From CALJIC01 sp039805565 (lineage in GTDB: Bacteria; Chloroflexota; Chloroflexia; Chloroflexales; Roseiflexaceae): a DNA stretch of 64,000 nucleotides. The stretch spans positions 1-64,000 of the forward strand of contig JBDLTZ010000124.1 of the NCBI GenBank assembly GCA_039805565.1. Reading direction: 5' to 3'. A program made the position numbers and the translations under genes. Below are positions 50,459 through 58,822 of the stretch, in pieces (position 1 is the first letter of the stretch; the number at the start of each line of letters is the position of its first letter). The notes beneath the pieces were generated by a model. The model saw nothing but the letters and a program-made list of their open reading frames with translations. It had not been told where the DNA came from and made no database searches.

Positions 50459-50890
50459 ATGATCGGTGTTGATCTCGCGCGGGAGCTCAAGCGCGCCGGC
50501 CTCGCATGGCAGCCGTCGGAGCACGACTGTTTCGCGATCCCGGACAGTCATCTGGATGGTCAGGTGTTCGTGGTGAGCCAGCAGATGACCACGGTGGAGA
50601 TGCTGAAGGGGCGGCCCGCGCTCACGTTCCACGGCAGCAGCGAGTGGGCGATCGACTATCTGTTCACAACCGATGCGGTGTGGCTGCCAAGCGAGACGCA
50701 GCTGCGCCAGGCGATCGAGCGCCTCGGGGGGCAGGGGGCAGAGCTGGTGCTGGAGTACGCTGGGGGAGCCTACCGCTGCTCCGTTCGATATGACGCCACC
50801 GTGTGGGAGACGAGCGCCACTACCGCTGAGGAAGCCTACGCGGCCGCCGTACTGGCGATCCTGCGCTCGCGTGACCAGAGGGAGCACTGA
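50459..50890 (+). CDS. Conserved-looking hypothetical protein
   Basis: 143 residues, no signal peptide or membrane segment. It begins MIGVDLARELKRAGLAWQPSEHDCFAIPDS and contains VFVVSQQMTTVEMLKGRPALTFHGSSEWAIDYLF and a C-terminal helix with TTAEEAYAAAVLAIL. I do not recognise a named family. Coding use is regular, and the ATG at 50459 has GGGGAG six bases upstream, so it is likely a real gene. It follows the GAF-GGDEF remnant. Confidence 0.75.
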   Translation: MIGVDLARELKRAGLAWQPSEHDCFAIPDSHLDGQVFVVSQQMTTVEMLKGRPALTFHGSSEWAIDYLFTTDAVWLPSETQLRQAIERLGGQGAELVLEYAGGAYRCSVRYDATVWETSATTAEEAYAAAVLAILRSRDQREH

Positions 50891-50927
50891 TTACACTCGG
50901 CTGCGCCGCAAACGCCTTCGGCGTGCG

Positions 50928-50948
50928 GCGCTCACGACTCAGCACTCT
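50928..50948. repeat. Heptad repeat at the end of the zinc-ribbon gene
   Basis: GCGCTCA, CGACTCA, GCACTCT, ending at the stop codon of the minus-strand gene (50947-50949). Confidence 0.6.
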
Positions 50949-51447
50949 ACCAGTGTCGCCAGCCGCTCCTGCCGAGGATCGCCCGTAGGACGAAGAACCC
51001 GATCAGCAGCGGCCAGAACAGCTTGCCTCCGGTGAGCAGCAGCGCCATGAAGCCCACAAGCACCAGCAGCGGCAGCGTCCGCTCCGGCCGGCTGAGCATG
51101 CCGCGCATCATCAGCCCCGCGACGCCGAGCGCCACCAGGATCAGCGCCCCAAAGCGCGGCACCAGCAGCAGCGCCAGCGCCCCACCCGCAATGATCATAG
51201 GCACGGAGAGGCCGTTGTCCTGGCGCGGGGCCGCCTGAGGCATGGGCGGGAGGGGCGGCGGGGGCGGCGGGGGCTGGATAGGCAACGCGGGCGACGGCGC
51301 TGCCGGCTGTGTGTAGACCGTGGCCTCCCCGATCCGCCGCGTCGGCCCTGTCGCAGCCAGCGTGAGCTCCGCGCCACACTCGATGCAGAAGCTTCCGTCG
51401 GCCGGGCTGTGTCCACCGCAGCGGCTACAGCGAATCATCTCTTCCAT
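50947..51447 (-). CDS. Zinc-ribbon membrane protein
   Basis: 166 residues. An N-terminal zinc ribbon (CSRCGGHSPADGSFCIECG, two CxxC pairs at about 7-26) is followed by a Pro-rich linker with a run of prolines (about 58-70). Three to four hydrophobic helices follow (about 80-160). This is the common zinc-ribbon/linker/membrane layout of unknown function. Start ATG at 51447. It is divergent from the ABC exporter operon. Confidence 0.8.
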   Translation of the reverse strand: MEEMIRCSRCGGHSPADGSFCIECGAELTLAATGPTRRIGEATVYTQPAAPSPALPIQPPPPPPPLPPMPQAAPRQDNGLSVPMIIAGGALALLLVPRFGALILVALGVAGLMMRGMLSRPERTLPLLVLVGFMALLLTGGKLFWPLLIGFFVLRAILGRSGWRHW

Positions 51448-51536
51448 ATATCTCTCGCGGCCCTGTGCCGCGCCTCCCTCACTCGTTCACACAAGATAGT
51501 ACGTATCAGCGGGCCGGAAGTTGCAGCCCGCCGCGT

Positions 51537-51565
51537 TTGCCGGTTGCCGTGGCGCATGCTATAAT
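51537..51565 (+). promoter_or_regulatory. Promoter of the polysaccharide export operon
   Basis: TTGCCG (51537-51542), 17-base spacer, TGC-TATAAT (-10 at 51560-51565). It has the same -35 as the cyclase promoter. Confidence 0.8.
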
Positions 51566-51579
51566 CGCCGCCGATCTGA

Positions 51580-52443
51580 ATGGGCTACGATATGTCAATC
51601 ATCATCACTGCTCGGTCCGGCGTGGGCTCCTACGAGCTTGGACCTCTCGCGCTTGTGCGGAGCATGTGGCGCAACCGCGAGCTCATATATCAGTTCACCC
51701 GGCGTGAGATCGAGGGGCGGTACCGCGGCTCATTCCTCGGTATTTTCTGGTCGCTGGCGAAGCCGGTCTTCATGCTCCTGGTCTACACTCTGGTCTTCGG
51801 TGTGATCTTCCGCTCGAGTTGGCCCCAGTCCCGCGTCGGCGGCCTGTATGATTTCGCGCTGGTCGCGTTCTGCGGCCTGACGGTGTTTGGCCTCTTCAGC
51901 GAGTGCATTGGCCGCGCCCCGTCGATCGTCACGAGCGTGCCGAACTTCGTCAAGAAGGTAGTCTTCCCGCTCGAGATCCTGCCGATCAGCGTGTTCGGCG
52001 CTGCGCTCTTCCATATGTTCGTCAGCCTGGCGATCCTGGTCGTCGCTCAGTGGCTCCTGGCCGGCTTTGTGCCCTGGACGCTCGTCCTGCTGCCGCTGGT
52101 GCTTCTCCCCGGGGTGTTCCTCTGCCTCGGCGCCATGTGGCTGCTTGCGAGCCTTGGGGTGTTTGTGCGCGACCTCGACCAGGCGGTGGGGCTCGGTATG
52201 CAGCTGCTCTTCTTTCTCACGCCGATCGTCTACTCGACGGAGATGGTCCCGCCGCCGCTGCGCTCGCTGCTGCTGCTCAATCCACTGGCGCCGGTGGTGG
52301 AGAACGCCCGCCGCGTGGCGCTGTGGGGCGAGCTACCCGCGCTCCCGAGCCTCGCCCTCTGGCTCGTAGTCACCAGCCTCTTCATGGCCCTCGGCTATGC
52401 TTGGTTCGTGCGGACCAGGCGCGCCTTCGCCGACGTCCTATGA
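51580..52443 (+). CDS. ABC-2 type polysaccharide export permease (Wzm/TagG type)
   Basis: 287 residues with six predicted helices. The cytoplasmic start LIYQFTRREIEGRYRGSFLGIFWSLAKPVFMLLVYTLVFGVIF is characteristic of O-antigen/teichoic-acid export permeases, as is ELLFFLTPIVYS-like MQLLFFLTPIVYSTEMVPP. Start ATG at 51580 or 51592; both are near the predicted transcript start and lack a ribosome site. The stop overlaps the ATPase ATG (ATGA). Together the two genes should flip or export a finished lipid-linked glycan. Confidence 0.92.
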   Translation: MGYDMSIIITARSGVGSYELGPLALVRSMWRNRELIYQFTRREIEGRYRGSFLGIFWSLAKPVFMLLVYTLVFGVIFRSSWPQSRVGGLYDFALVAFCGLTVFGLFSECIGRAPSIVTSVPNFVKKVVFPLEILPISVFGAALFHMFVSLAILVVAQWLLAGFVPWTLVLLPLVLLPGVFLCLGAMWLLASLGVFVRDLDQAVGLGMQLLFFLTPIVYSTEMVPPPLRSLLLLNPLAPVVENARRVALWGELPALPSLALWLVVTSLFMALGYAWFVRTRRAFADVL

Positions 52444-53852
52444 GCGCCGTCACGACTGGAGCGCCGCAGACAGAGATGTCCCCCGCGCTACCCACCAAGC
52501 TCGCTGTCCGTGTCAGCGGCGTCAGCAAGATCTACCGCATCTACGATCGGCCGCAGGACCGCCTGAAGCAGATGCTGCTCGGGCGCTTCGGACGCTCGTG
52601 GGGCTCTGAGTTCTGGGCCCTGCGCGACGTCTCGTTCGAGGTCTGCCGCGGCGAGGCGGTGGGGGTGATTGGGCGCAATGGCAGCGGCAAGAGCACGCTG
52701 CTCCAGATCATCGCCGGAACCCTCGCGCCCACCTCCGGGGAAGTCGAGGTGGTCGGGCGTGTCGCTGCGCTGCTCGAACTCGGCAGCGGCTTCAACCCCG
52801 AGTTCACCGGGCGCGAGAACGTCTTCCTCAACGGTGCGATCCTCGGCATGAGCCGCGCGGACGTGGAGCGCCGGTTCGACGACATCGCCGCCTTCGCCGA
52901 TATTGGGGCGTTCATCGAGCAGCCCACCAAGCTCTACTCCAGCGGCATGGTCGTCCGGCTCGCGTTCGCGGTGCAGGCGTTCTCCCAGCCCGACCTGCTG
53001 ATCGTGGACGAGGCGCTGGCCGTGGGCGATATCTACTTCCAGCACAAGTGCATGCGCCACATTCAGCGCCTGGTGGCTCAGGGGACGTCGCTCCTGTTCG
53101 TCTCGCACTCCTCTGAGGCGATCAAGCGCTTCTGCCAGCGTGGCCTGTGGCTGGACGGCGGCGAAGCGCGCTTCTTCGGCCAGGCCGGCGCAGCTGTCGA
53201 GCGCTATCTGGCGCACACCCGTATGCGTGAGCGCCAGTCCTGGGACGAACAGGCCCCGGATCTGCCCGATGATATAGACCCGATCGCCGACACCGAGGGG
53301 CTTGCGGATCCTGAGGACGCCGAGCTGCGACAGCTCTTTCGACGTGACCCGCAGGTTGGCACGCAGGTGGGCGAGGACGAGCGCTACGGCAACCAGAAGG
53401 CGCGCATCACGGCGGTGGAGCTGCTGGACGAGCAGGGCGACCCGGTGTCCGAGGCCGTCTTCGGCCAGTGCGTGCGTCTGCGGATCTCGGCCGAGCGTGT
53501 GGCGCCGAAGGTCGCCGGGCTCGAGTTCTCGTTCATCGTGCGCGACCGCAACCGCGTGGACCTGTTCGGCACTACCACGACCGACGAGCAGCTCCAGGTG
53601 AACGGCCGCGCCCGGCAGTTCGTCGTCGAGTTCGCGTTCACCGTGCACCTCGGGCCCGGCTCGTACTCCATCCTGGCGGCCTGCGTCGAGTGTTCGCCGG
53701 ACCTGACCTGGCGGCAGCCGGCCGACCAGATCGACATCGCGTATGTGTTCAGCGTCGCGTTCGCGCCCCACCGCCCTGTGTGGTACATGTTCCACGAGCC
53801 GGTGAGCGTGCGCGGCGCGGCGTTCGACCCGCCTGCCTCTCCCCCGTCGTAG
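52440..53852 (+). CDS. Polysaccharide export ABC ATPase with Wzt C-terminal domain
   Basis: 470 residues. The ABC domain has Walker A GRNGSGKSTLLQII, the TagH/Wzt-like signature YSSGMVVRLAFAVQA in place of LSGGQ, Walker B LLIVDEALAVGD and switch H in FVSHSSEAI. After about residue 300 comes a beta-rich Wzt-type carbohydrate-binding domain (ITAVELLDEQGDPVSEAVFGQCVRLRISAE ... YSILAACVE). This domain usually recognises the end of the glycan, often a terminal methyl or similar cap. A methyltransferase gene follows directly. Confidence 0.93.
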   Translation: MSAVTTGAPQTEMSPALPTKLAVRVSGVSKIYRIYDRPQDRLKQMLLGRFGRSWGSEFWALRDVSFEVCRGEAVGVIGRNGSGKSTLLQIIAGTLAPTSGEVEVVGRVAALLELGSGFNPEFTGRENVFLNGAILGMSRADVERRFDDIAAFADIGAFIEQPTKLYSSGMVVRLAFAVQAFSQPDLLIVDEALAVGDIYFQHKCMRHIQRLVAQGTSLLFVSHSSEAIKRFCQRGLWLDGGEARFFGQAGAAVERYLAHTRMRERQSWDEQAPDLPDDIDPIADTEGLADPEDAELRQLFRRDPQVGTQVGEDERYGNQKARITAVELLDEQGDPVSEAVFGQCVRLRISAERVAPKVAGLEFSFIVRDRNRVDLFGTTTTDEQLQVNGRARQFVVEFAFTVHLGPGSYSILAACVECSPDLTWRQPADQIDIAYVFSVAFAPHRPVWYMFHEPVSVRGAAFDPPASPPS

Positions 53853-53877
53853 GCGCGCCTCTACTGGAGATGGTTGT

Positions 53878-54879
53878 ATGACAAACGGTGAGATCAACGG
53901 CGCACCGGTGCAGAGCGCCGGGTCCTCCGCAGCGCGTGTGGGGCTCCACCCCTCCGAGCTTGAGCCGATCCTGCGCCGGCTGGACGCCGACCTGGTGCGG
54001 CGGCAGGACTCCGGCGACGCGCCCGCCGCCGATGCGCTGATGCAGCGCATCGATGCGATCGCCGGCCTGCGCGCCCCCCTCTACCAGCCCCACGGCGGGC
54101 TGCTGAAGCGCACCCTGATGCGGCTGGTCAACATCCCGCTGCGCGTCTTCGGCCGGCCGCAGTCCTACCACAACGCCGAGCTGCTGCACCTGCTGCGTGA
54201 TGTGGCGGCGGCCTACGGCAACATGGAGCGCGACCAGCGCGGCCAGGACGACTGGATCCGGCTGGTGGACCGTAAGGTGCTGATGCTCGCCCGTGACGTC
54301 CGCGAGCAGCGCGCTGCGCCCGCAGGCGGCGCCGAGATCTCCGAACCGAAGATCCTGGACCCCGAGGCGTTCCGGCGCAAACTGGCCGAGATGGGTGACC
54401 AGGTGCGCGTGAACCTGGGGTGCGGCGAGAAGCCACTTCCAGGCTACATCAACATCGACGCCCGCCCGCTCCCAGAGGTGGATGCTATCGCCGACGTCAG
54501 GCGGCTGCCGTTCGAGCCCGGGACGCTCGCCGAGATCGCCTCGGCGCACCTCGTCGAGCACTTCCGCGAGCACCAGCTGCGGGTGGTGATCCTCCCCTAC
54601 TGGAGAAGCCTCCTGTGCCCGGGCGGCGGGGTGCGGATCACCTGCCCGAACTGGGAGGCCATGATGGAGTTGCTGCGGGGCGGACAGCTTTCCTTCGCGG
54701 AGTATAAGCTGCTGACGTTCGGCGGTCAGGACTACGAGGGCGACGACCACTTCGCGATGTACACCCCGGCGACGCTGCGCGACCTGCTGCTGGAGTGCGG
54801 TTTCGCGCGTGTTGAGGTGGTGGCTGAGGCGCGGATGAACAGCATCTGCCCCGAGATGGAGCTCCTGGCCACGCTGTAG
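53878..54879 (+). CDS. SAM-dependent methyltransferase of the export operon
   Basis: 333 residues. The N-terminal 170 residues are helical and include a short hydrophobic/amphipathic stretch (LMRLVNIPLRVFGRPQSYH). The class I methyltransferase domain starts at VNLGCGEKPLPGYINIDARPLPEVDAIADVRRLPFEPG, a motif I and acidic loop typical of sugar or lipid methyltransferases. The position next to a Wzt with a glycan-binding domain suggests methyl capping of the polysaccharide end (inference). Start ATG at 53878, 25 bases after the ATPase stop. Confidence 0.85.
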   Translation: MTNGEINGAPVQSAGSSAARVGLHPSELEPILRRLDADLVRRQDSGDAPAADALMQRIDAIAGLRAPLYQPHGGLLKRTLMRLVNIPLRVFGRPQSYHNAELLHLLRDVAAAYGNMERDQRGQDDWIRLVDRKVLMLARDVREQRAAPAGGAEISEPKILDPEAFRRKLAEMGDQVRVNLGCGEKPLPGYINIDARPLPEVDAIADVRRLPFEPGTLAEIASAHLVEHFREHQLRVVILPYWRSLLCPGGGVRITCPNWEAMMELLRGGQLSFAEYKLLTFGGQDYEGDDHFAMYTPATLRDLLLECGFARVEVVAEARMNSICPEMELLATL

Positions 54880-54908
54880 TGCCGCACACCTCGCAAGGGT
54901 CGAGCAGT

Positions 54909-56321
54909 ATGCGATCACGTCTGTCGCGCGGGGCGGACGCTACCCCCGCGCTCCTCCACGGTGCCGCGCTACCGCGGGTGCTCAGGTCCCCAGTGTCGCT
55001 GGCCCTGGTAGCGTTCCTGGGCGCGATGCTCCTGACGCTGCTCGTGGCGCGCGCGGCGTTTGGCCCCGCGGTCGGCCTGCGCGCCTCCCTCAGCAGCCCC
55101 CACGTCGTCGCCGGCCTCGCCGTTGCTGCTGCCTGGGGCGCGTGGCTCCGCGCCGGCCTCCCCCCCGCGCGCTTCTGGCAGATCACCTGGGGTGCCGTGG
55201 CGGTGGTGGCGGTCGGCGCCGCCGCCGTCGGGGAGCCGCTCACCCGCTCCTACGGCGACAGCGCGTACATCCTGGTGCGTCTCGGCGAGGGGACGGTGGT
55301 TGCTAAGTGGCTCGGCGGAACGGCGGTAGCCAGCTGGGTCCACGCGGGCGTCTGGAAGTTCCCGCCCTTCGCCGCAGCTCTGCCTGCAACCATGCTGACG
55401 CCAGAGGGCTTTCTGGCCACCCTCGGCGCGTTGACGATAGCGGGGTTCACCATCGCCGCGCTTGAGCGCCAGCCGCTGCGTCTGGCCGCTGTGCTCCCGA
55501 CGCTCACGCCGATCTGGCTGATGCTCTCCGTAGGATACCTGGAGTACTACCCGCTGATCGCCGGCGCTATGCTGGTTGTGCTGCTGTGGCTGTTTGAGGG
55601 GCCGTTGGAGCTCAAGGCGCCCCGCACCGTTGGGCTGGTGACTGCCGCGCTGCCGCTGCTGTACATCGGCTTCCTGCCGCTCGCGGCGCTCATCCTGGCC
55701 GGGTACCTCGTGGCTGCCCCACGCCGGCTCTGGGCCACAGCCGGCTGGCTGCTCCTCGGCTACGTCGCCCTGGCTGCGCTGCTCTGGCCGCCCGGCGTCG
55801 CCGACTACCTGCGGACGCTTCATGGCGAGTATAACCTGGGGGAGGCCTGGAACTACCCGCGCTACCAGGGACAGGTCGCCGGCGAGCACTCGATCTTCTT
55901 CAGGCCCGCGTTCGCCCTGTCCCCCGCACGCCTCCGCGAGGTCGCGACCATGTACCTGTGGGGTGGCGGCCTGGTGGCCCCCGGCCTTCTCCTGGCCCTG
56001 GGCGCAGCGGCGCTTCGGTCGCGCTGGGAGGTCCCTGAGTGTCTGCGCGACTCGCGGCTCTGGCTGGCGCTCGCGCTCATCGGGTGGCAGGGCTTCTACC
56101 TGGTGTTCATGGTGCCGAAGCTTGGCCCCGAGCGCGACATCGACCTGTTCTTCGGAGTCTACGCGGTGGTGGCCTTCTGCGCCGGGCTCGCGGCCGACGC
56201 CCTCTGGCCGGACGGGCACCCGCGGCGCACGCTCGCGCTGGCCTCGCTCTGCGGCGCGATGCTCGGGGGGGGGGCGGTGTCGGGGCTGTATCTGATGCGG
56301 CTGGGGGTGCTGGGGCTGTGA
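54909..56321 (+). CDS. Polytopic membrane protein, possible glycosyltransferase/polymerase
   Basis: About 470 residues with ten or more hydrophobic helices and a large soluble loop near 280-330 (EYNLGEAWNYPRYQGQVAGEHSIFFRPAF). An EYYPLIAG segment is near the middle. The pattern recalls GT-C-type mannosyl/arabinosyltransferases or O-antigen polymerases, but no decisive motif is seen. A GTG at 54879 that overlaps the methyltransferase stop is an alternative start. It is the last gene of the plus-strand arm; its stop is 6 bases from the stop of the convergent lipoprotein gene. Confidence 0.75.
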   Translation: MRSRLSRGADATPALLHGAALPRVLRSPVSLALVAFLGAMLLTLLVARAAFGPAVGLRASLSSPHVVAGLAVAAAWGAWLRAGLPPARFWQITWGAVAVVAVGAAAVGEPLTRSYGDSAYILVRLGEGTVVAKWLGGTAVASWVHAGVWKFPPFAAALPATMLTPEGFLATLGALTIAGFTIAALERQPLRLAAVLPTLTPIWLMLSVGYLEYYPLIAGAMLVVLLWLFEGPLELKAPRTVGLVTAALPLLYIGFLPLAALILAGYLVAAPRRLWATAGWLLLGYVALAALLWPPGVADYLRTLHGEYNLGEAWNYPRYQGQVAGEHSIFFRPAFALSPARLREVATMYLWGGGLVAPGLLLALGAAALRSRWEVPECLRDSRLWLALALIGWQGFYLVFMVPKLGPERDIDLFFGVYAVVAFCAGLAADALWPDGHPRRTLALASLCGAMLGGGAVSGLYLMRLGVLGL

Positions 56322-56327
56322 ACGACC

Positions 56328-57287
56328 TTACCGCCAGTCTGGCGCGCGGTCGTGGTCGCTGGTGGTGGAGAGCTTCACGAGCTCGCTGCCGTCAGCGCGC
56401 ATGCGGTAGAGGTGGTAGCTCGCGCCGATGTGCTGCTGGAAGACGATGTAGCGGCCGTCGGGTGACCACGTCGGCTTGCGGTCGTAGGCGGCGTTCTTCG
56501 TGAGCTGGCGGATGTTTGTGCCGTCGGCGTCCATCACGTAGATATCCTCGTTCAGCCCCATGTCTGACGCGAAGGCGATCTGCGTGCCATCCGGCGACCA
56601 GACCGCGTCGGCGGCGTAGATCTGGTGCGTTGTCAGCGGCCGCTGCTCGGAGCCGTCAGCGTTCATCACGAAGATCTGGTAGCCGTCCGCGCGCATGCTG
56701 TTGAAGAGGAGCTTCGACCCGTCCGGGGACCAGGCCGGCTGGGAGTCCTTGGACGGGTCACTGGTGAGCTTGATCGTGTTCGCGCCGAGCAGGTCTGACA
56801 CCACGATATCCCAATTGAGGTTGACGCGGCTAGGCCCAAGAGCGGGGTCGTTCCACAGGGTCGCATAGGCGATCTGTTCTCCATCGGGAGACCACGAGGG
56901 GCTTTCATCGTCGCGCGGGTTATCGGTGAGTTTGTATAGCCCACTGCCGTCGGCGTTCATGATGTAGATATCCCAGTCACCATCGCGGTTCGAGGCAAAC
57001 GCAATCTTCGTTCGGTCGGGCGACCAGACAGGCGATACGTCGAAACCCTCTCCTGTGCTGACTCGCCTCTGGCTGCCACCGTCAGAGTTCATCACATAGA
57101 TCTGGTCTGCGCCGTCGCGGAACGAGGTGAACACAATCTGTCCAGGTGGTAGCGAGGCGCCCACCGGCCCGAGAGTGGGAGAGGCAGAGGGGGAGGGGGC
57201 GGGTGGAGTGGTGGTTGAGCGTGGCGGGAGGCTCGACGATGAGCACCCGACCAGCAGCAGTAGCGCGAGCAGCCAGGCAGCGCGCAT
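56328..57287 (-). CDS. TolB-like beta-propeller lipoprotein
   Basis: 319 residues. Lipoprotein signal with lipobox LLLVGC (cysteine about 15), a short Pro/Ser linker, then six WD40-like PD40 repeats such as VSPVWSPDRTKIAFASNRDGDWDIYIMNADGSG, as in the TolB propeller. Such proteins bind peptides or glycans at the cell surface. Start ATG at 57285-57287; the longer frame overlaps the upstream gene. It lies 1 base after the sugar transferase stop in the same operon. Confidence 0.9.
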   Translation of the reverse strand: MRAAWLLALLLLVGCSSSSLPPRSTTTPPAPSPSASPTLGPVGASLPPGQIVFTSFRDGADQIYVMNSDGGSQRRVSTGEGFDVSPVWSPDRTKIAFASNRDGDWDIYIMNADGSGLYKLTDNPRDDESPSWSPDGEQIAYATLWNDPALGPSRVNLNWDIVVSDLLGANTIKLTSDPSKDSQPAWSPDGSKLLFNSMRADGYQIFVMNADGSEQRPLTTHQIYAADAVWSPDGTQIAFASDMGLNEDIYVMDADGTNIRQLTKNAAYDRKPTWSPDGRYIVFQQHIGASYHLYRMRADGSELVKLSTTSDHDRAPDWR

Positions 57288-57288
57288 A

Positions 57289-58767
57289 CTAGGAGCCTGT
57301 GCCGGCAACCACGGCCCAGGCCGTGCGCGCGAGGATTTTGATGTCGAGCCAGAGCGACCAGTTATCGATGTATTCCAGGTCCATGCGTACCCAGTCGTCG
57401 AAGTCGCTGATCTTATTGCGGCCGCGGACTTGCCAGAGGCAGGTGATGCCTGGCCGGACGCTGAGCTTGCGCTTGTGCCAGAACTCGTAGCGGTCCAGCT
57501 CGTGGCGGAACGCCGGGCGCGGGCCCACGAGGCTCATATCGCCCTTGAATACGCTCCAGAGCTGCGGGAGCTCATTGAGTGAGTATTTTCGCAGGAACTT
57601 GCCGAGCGGTGTGACGCGCGGGTCATCCTTCATCTTGAAGACTGGCCCGCTCATCTCGTTGTACACCAGCAGCTGGGACTTCACCACGTCGGCGTCCGGC
57701 TGCATCGTGGTGAACTTGTAGCCCGTGAACTCAACGCCGTTCTTACCCACGACGCGCCAGGGGTAGAAGACCGACAGGCGCGGGGTGGTGATCTTGATCG
57801 CCACCGCGATCACCGCGAACACCGGGAGGAGCAGGAGAAGCAGGATGGATGAGACGGCGACGTCGAACAGCCGCTTGACGAACAGCGCATCCGAGTCCCA
57901 GTGCAGTGGCGCCAGGACCACGGCCGGCAGGTTGAGCGTCTCAAAGGGGTAGAGTGTGCGGAGTGTGCGGCGCTCGCCCAGCAGCAGCGACTCAGGGACG
58001 ATCCGCAGCAGCACGCCAAGGGCATCGCAGTCTCGGATCACCTGCTCGATCCACGCCCCGCCGCCGGTGGGGTGTACGGCGATCACCTCGTGGATTGGCC
58101 GGCTGATCAGGAGATCCCCCAGGTGGCGTGCCTGGCCGAGTAGTGGTGCCACGTCTGCCTCGTCCTCCGGTAGCGCGCCGTCGTCGTGCAGGCGCAGATA
58201 GCCAAACACGCGGTAGTGCGACGGCCTGATGCTATCGGTGAAGTAGCGCATCATCCAGGCGATCGATGCTTGCTGGCCGATCAGCAGCACGTTCTTGGCG
58301 TAGTAGCCCGCGTCGCGCCGGCGGCGGAAGTAGATCCCCAGCCCGACGCGGTAGAGCGAGATCACCAGGCCGCTCAGGACGACGAAGGAGAAGACGAACA
58401 GGCGGCTCCAGGTAGGCGCCTTGAACGCGAACAGCACCAGCGCGAGCACGCTCAGGCCAGCGAGCGGTGCGATCAGGCCGCCGAGGACGATCCGCGTGTA
58501 CGACTGGTTCAGCAGCGGGCCGTAGTTCCCGATCATCTCCAGGAACAGGAGTGTGGCGGGAGCCACTATCACGAAGATCCAGAACAGCTCGGCGAAGGAT
58601 GGCAGTTGGTTGCCGATAGTTGGCGAGAGCACCTCCATCCATGGCAAGCGGAGCGAGCCACCCGGCGCGAACAGCGGCAGTAGCAGCGGAACCAGGTAGT
58701 AGGCCGTCACGAACGCGACAACCAGGATCAGCAGGTCGAAGAGCCAGAAGAAGCGTCGTGGAATCAC
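57289..58767 (-). CDS. Polyprenyl-phosphate sugar phosphotransferase (priming transferase)
   Basis: 492 residues. An N-terminal membrane region of five helices is followed by a CoA-binding-like Rossmann domain (YYAKNVLLIGQQASIAWMMRYF). The C-terminal bacterial sugar transferase domain has FVKRLFDVAVSSILLLLLLPVF, KFTTM, MKDDPRVTPLGKFLRKYSLNELPQLWSVFKGDMSLVGPRPAF and VRPGITCLWQV. It starts polysaccharide assembly by moving a sugar-1-phosphate to undecaprenyl phosphate, as WbaP does. Start GTG at 58767 with GGAGGT upstream. Confidence 0.94.
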   Translation of the reverse strand: MIPRRFFWLFDLLILVVAFVTAYYLVPLLLPLFAPGGSLRLPWMEVLSPTIGNQLPSFAELFWIFVIVAPATLLFLEMIGNYGPLLNQSYTRIVLGGLIAPLAGLSVLALVLFAFKAPTWSRLFVFSFVVLSGLVISLYRVGLGIYFRRRRDAGYYAKNVLLIGQQASIAWMMRYFTDSIRPSHYRVFGYLRLHDDGALPEDEADVAPLLGQARHLGDLLISRPIHEVIAVHPTGGGAWIEQVIRDCDALGVLLRIVPESLLLGERRTLRTLYPFETLNLPAVVLAPLHWDSDALFVKRLFDVAVSSILLLLLLPVFAVIAVAIKITTPRLSVFYPWRVVGKNGVEFTGYKFTTMQPDADVVKSQLLVYNEMSGPVFKMKDDPRVTPLGKFLRKYSLNELPQLWSVFKGDMSLVGPRPAFRHELDRYEFWHKRKLSVRPGITCLWQVRGRNKISDFDDWVRMDLEYIDNWSLWLDIKILARTAWAVVAGTGS

Positions 58768-58822
58768 ACCTTACCTCCAGGGCTTACCACCGATGCTGAT
58801 GCGACGGGAGTTGGCATCAGCA

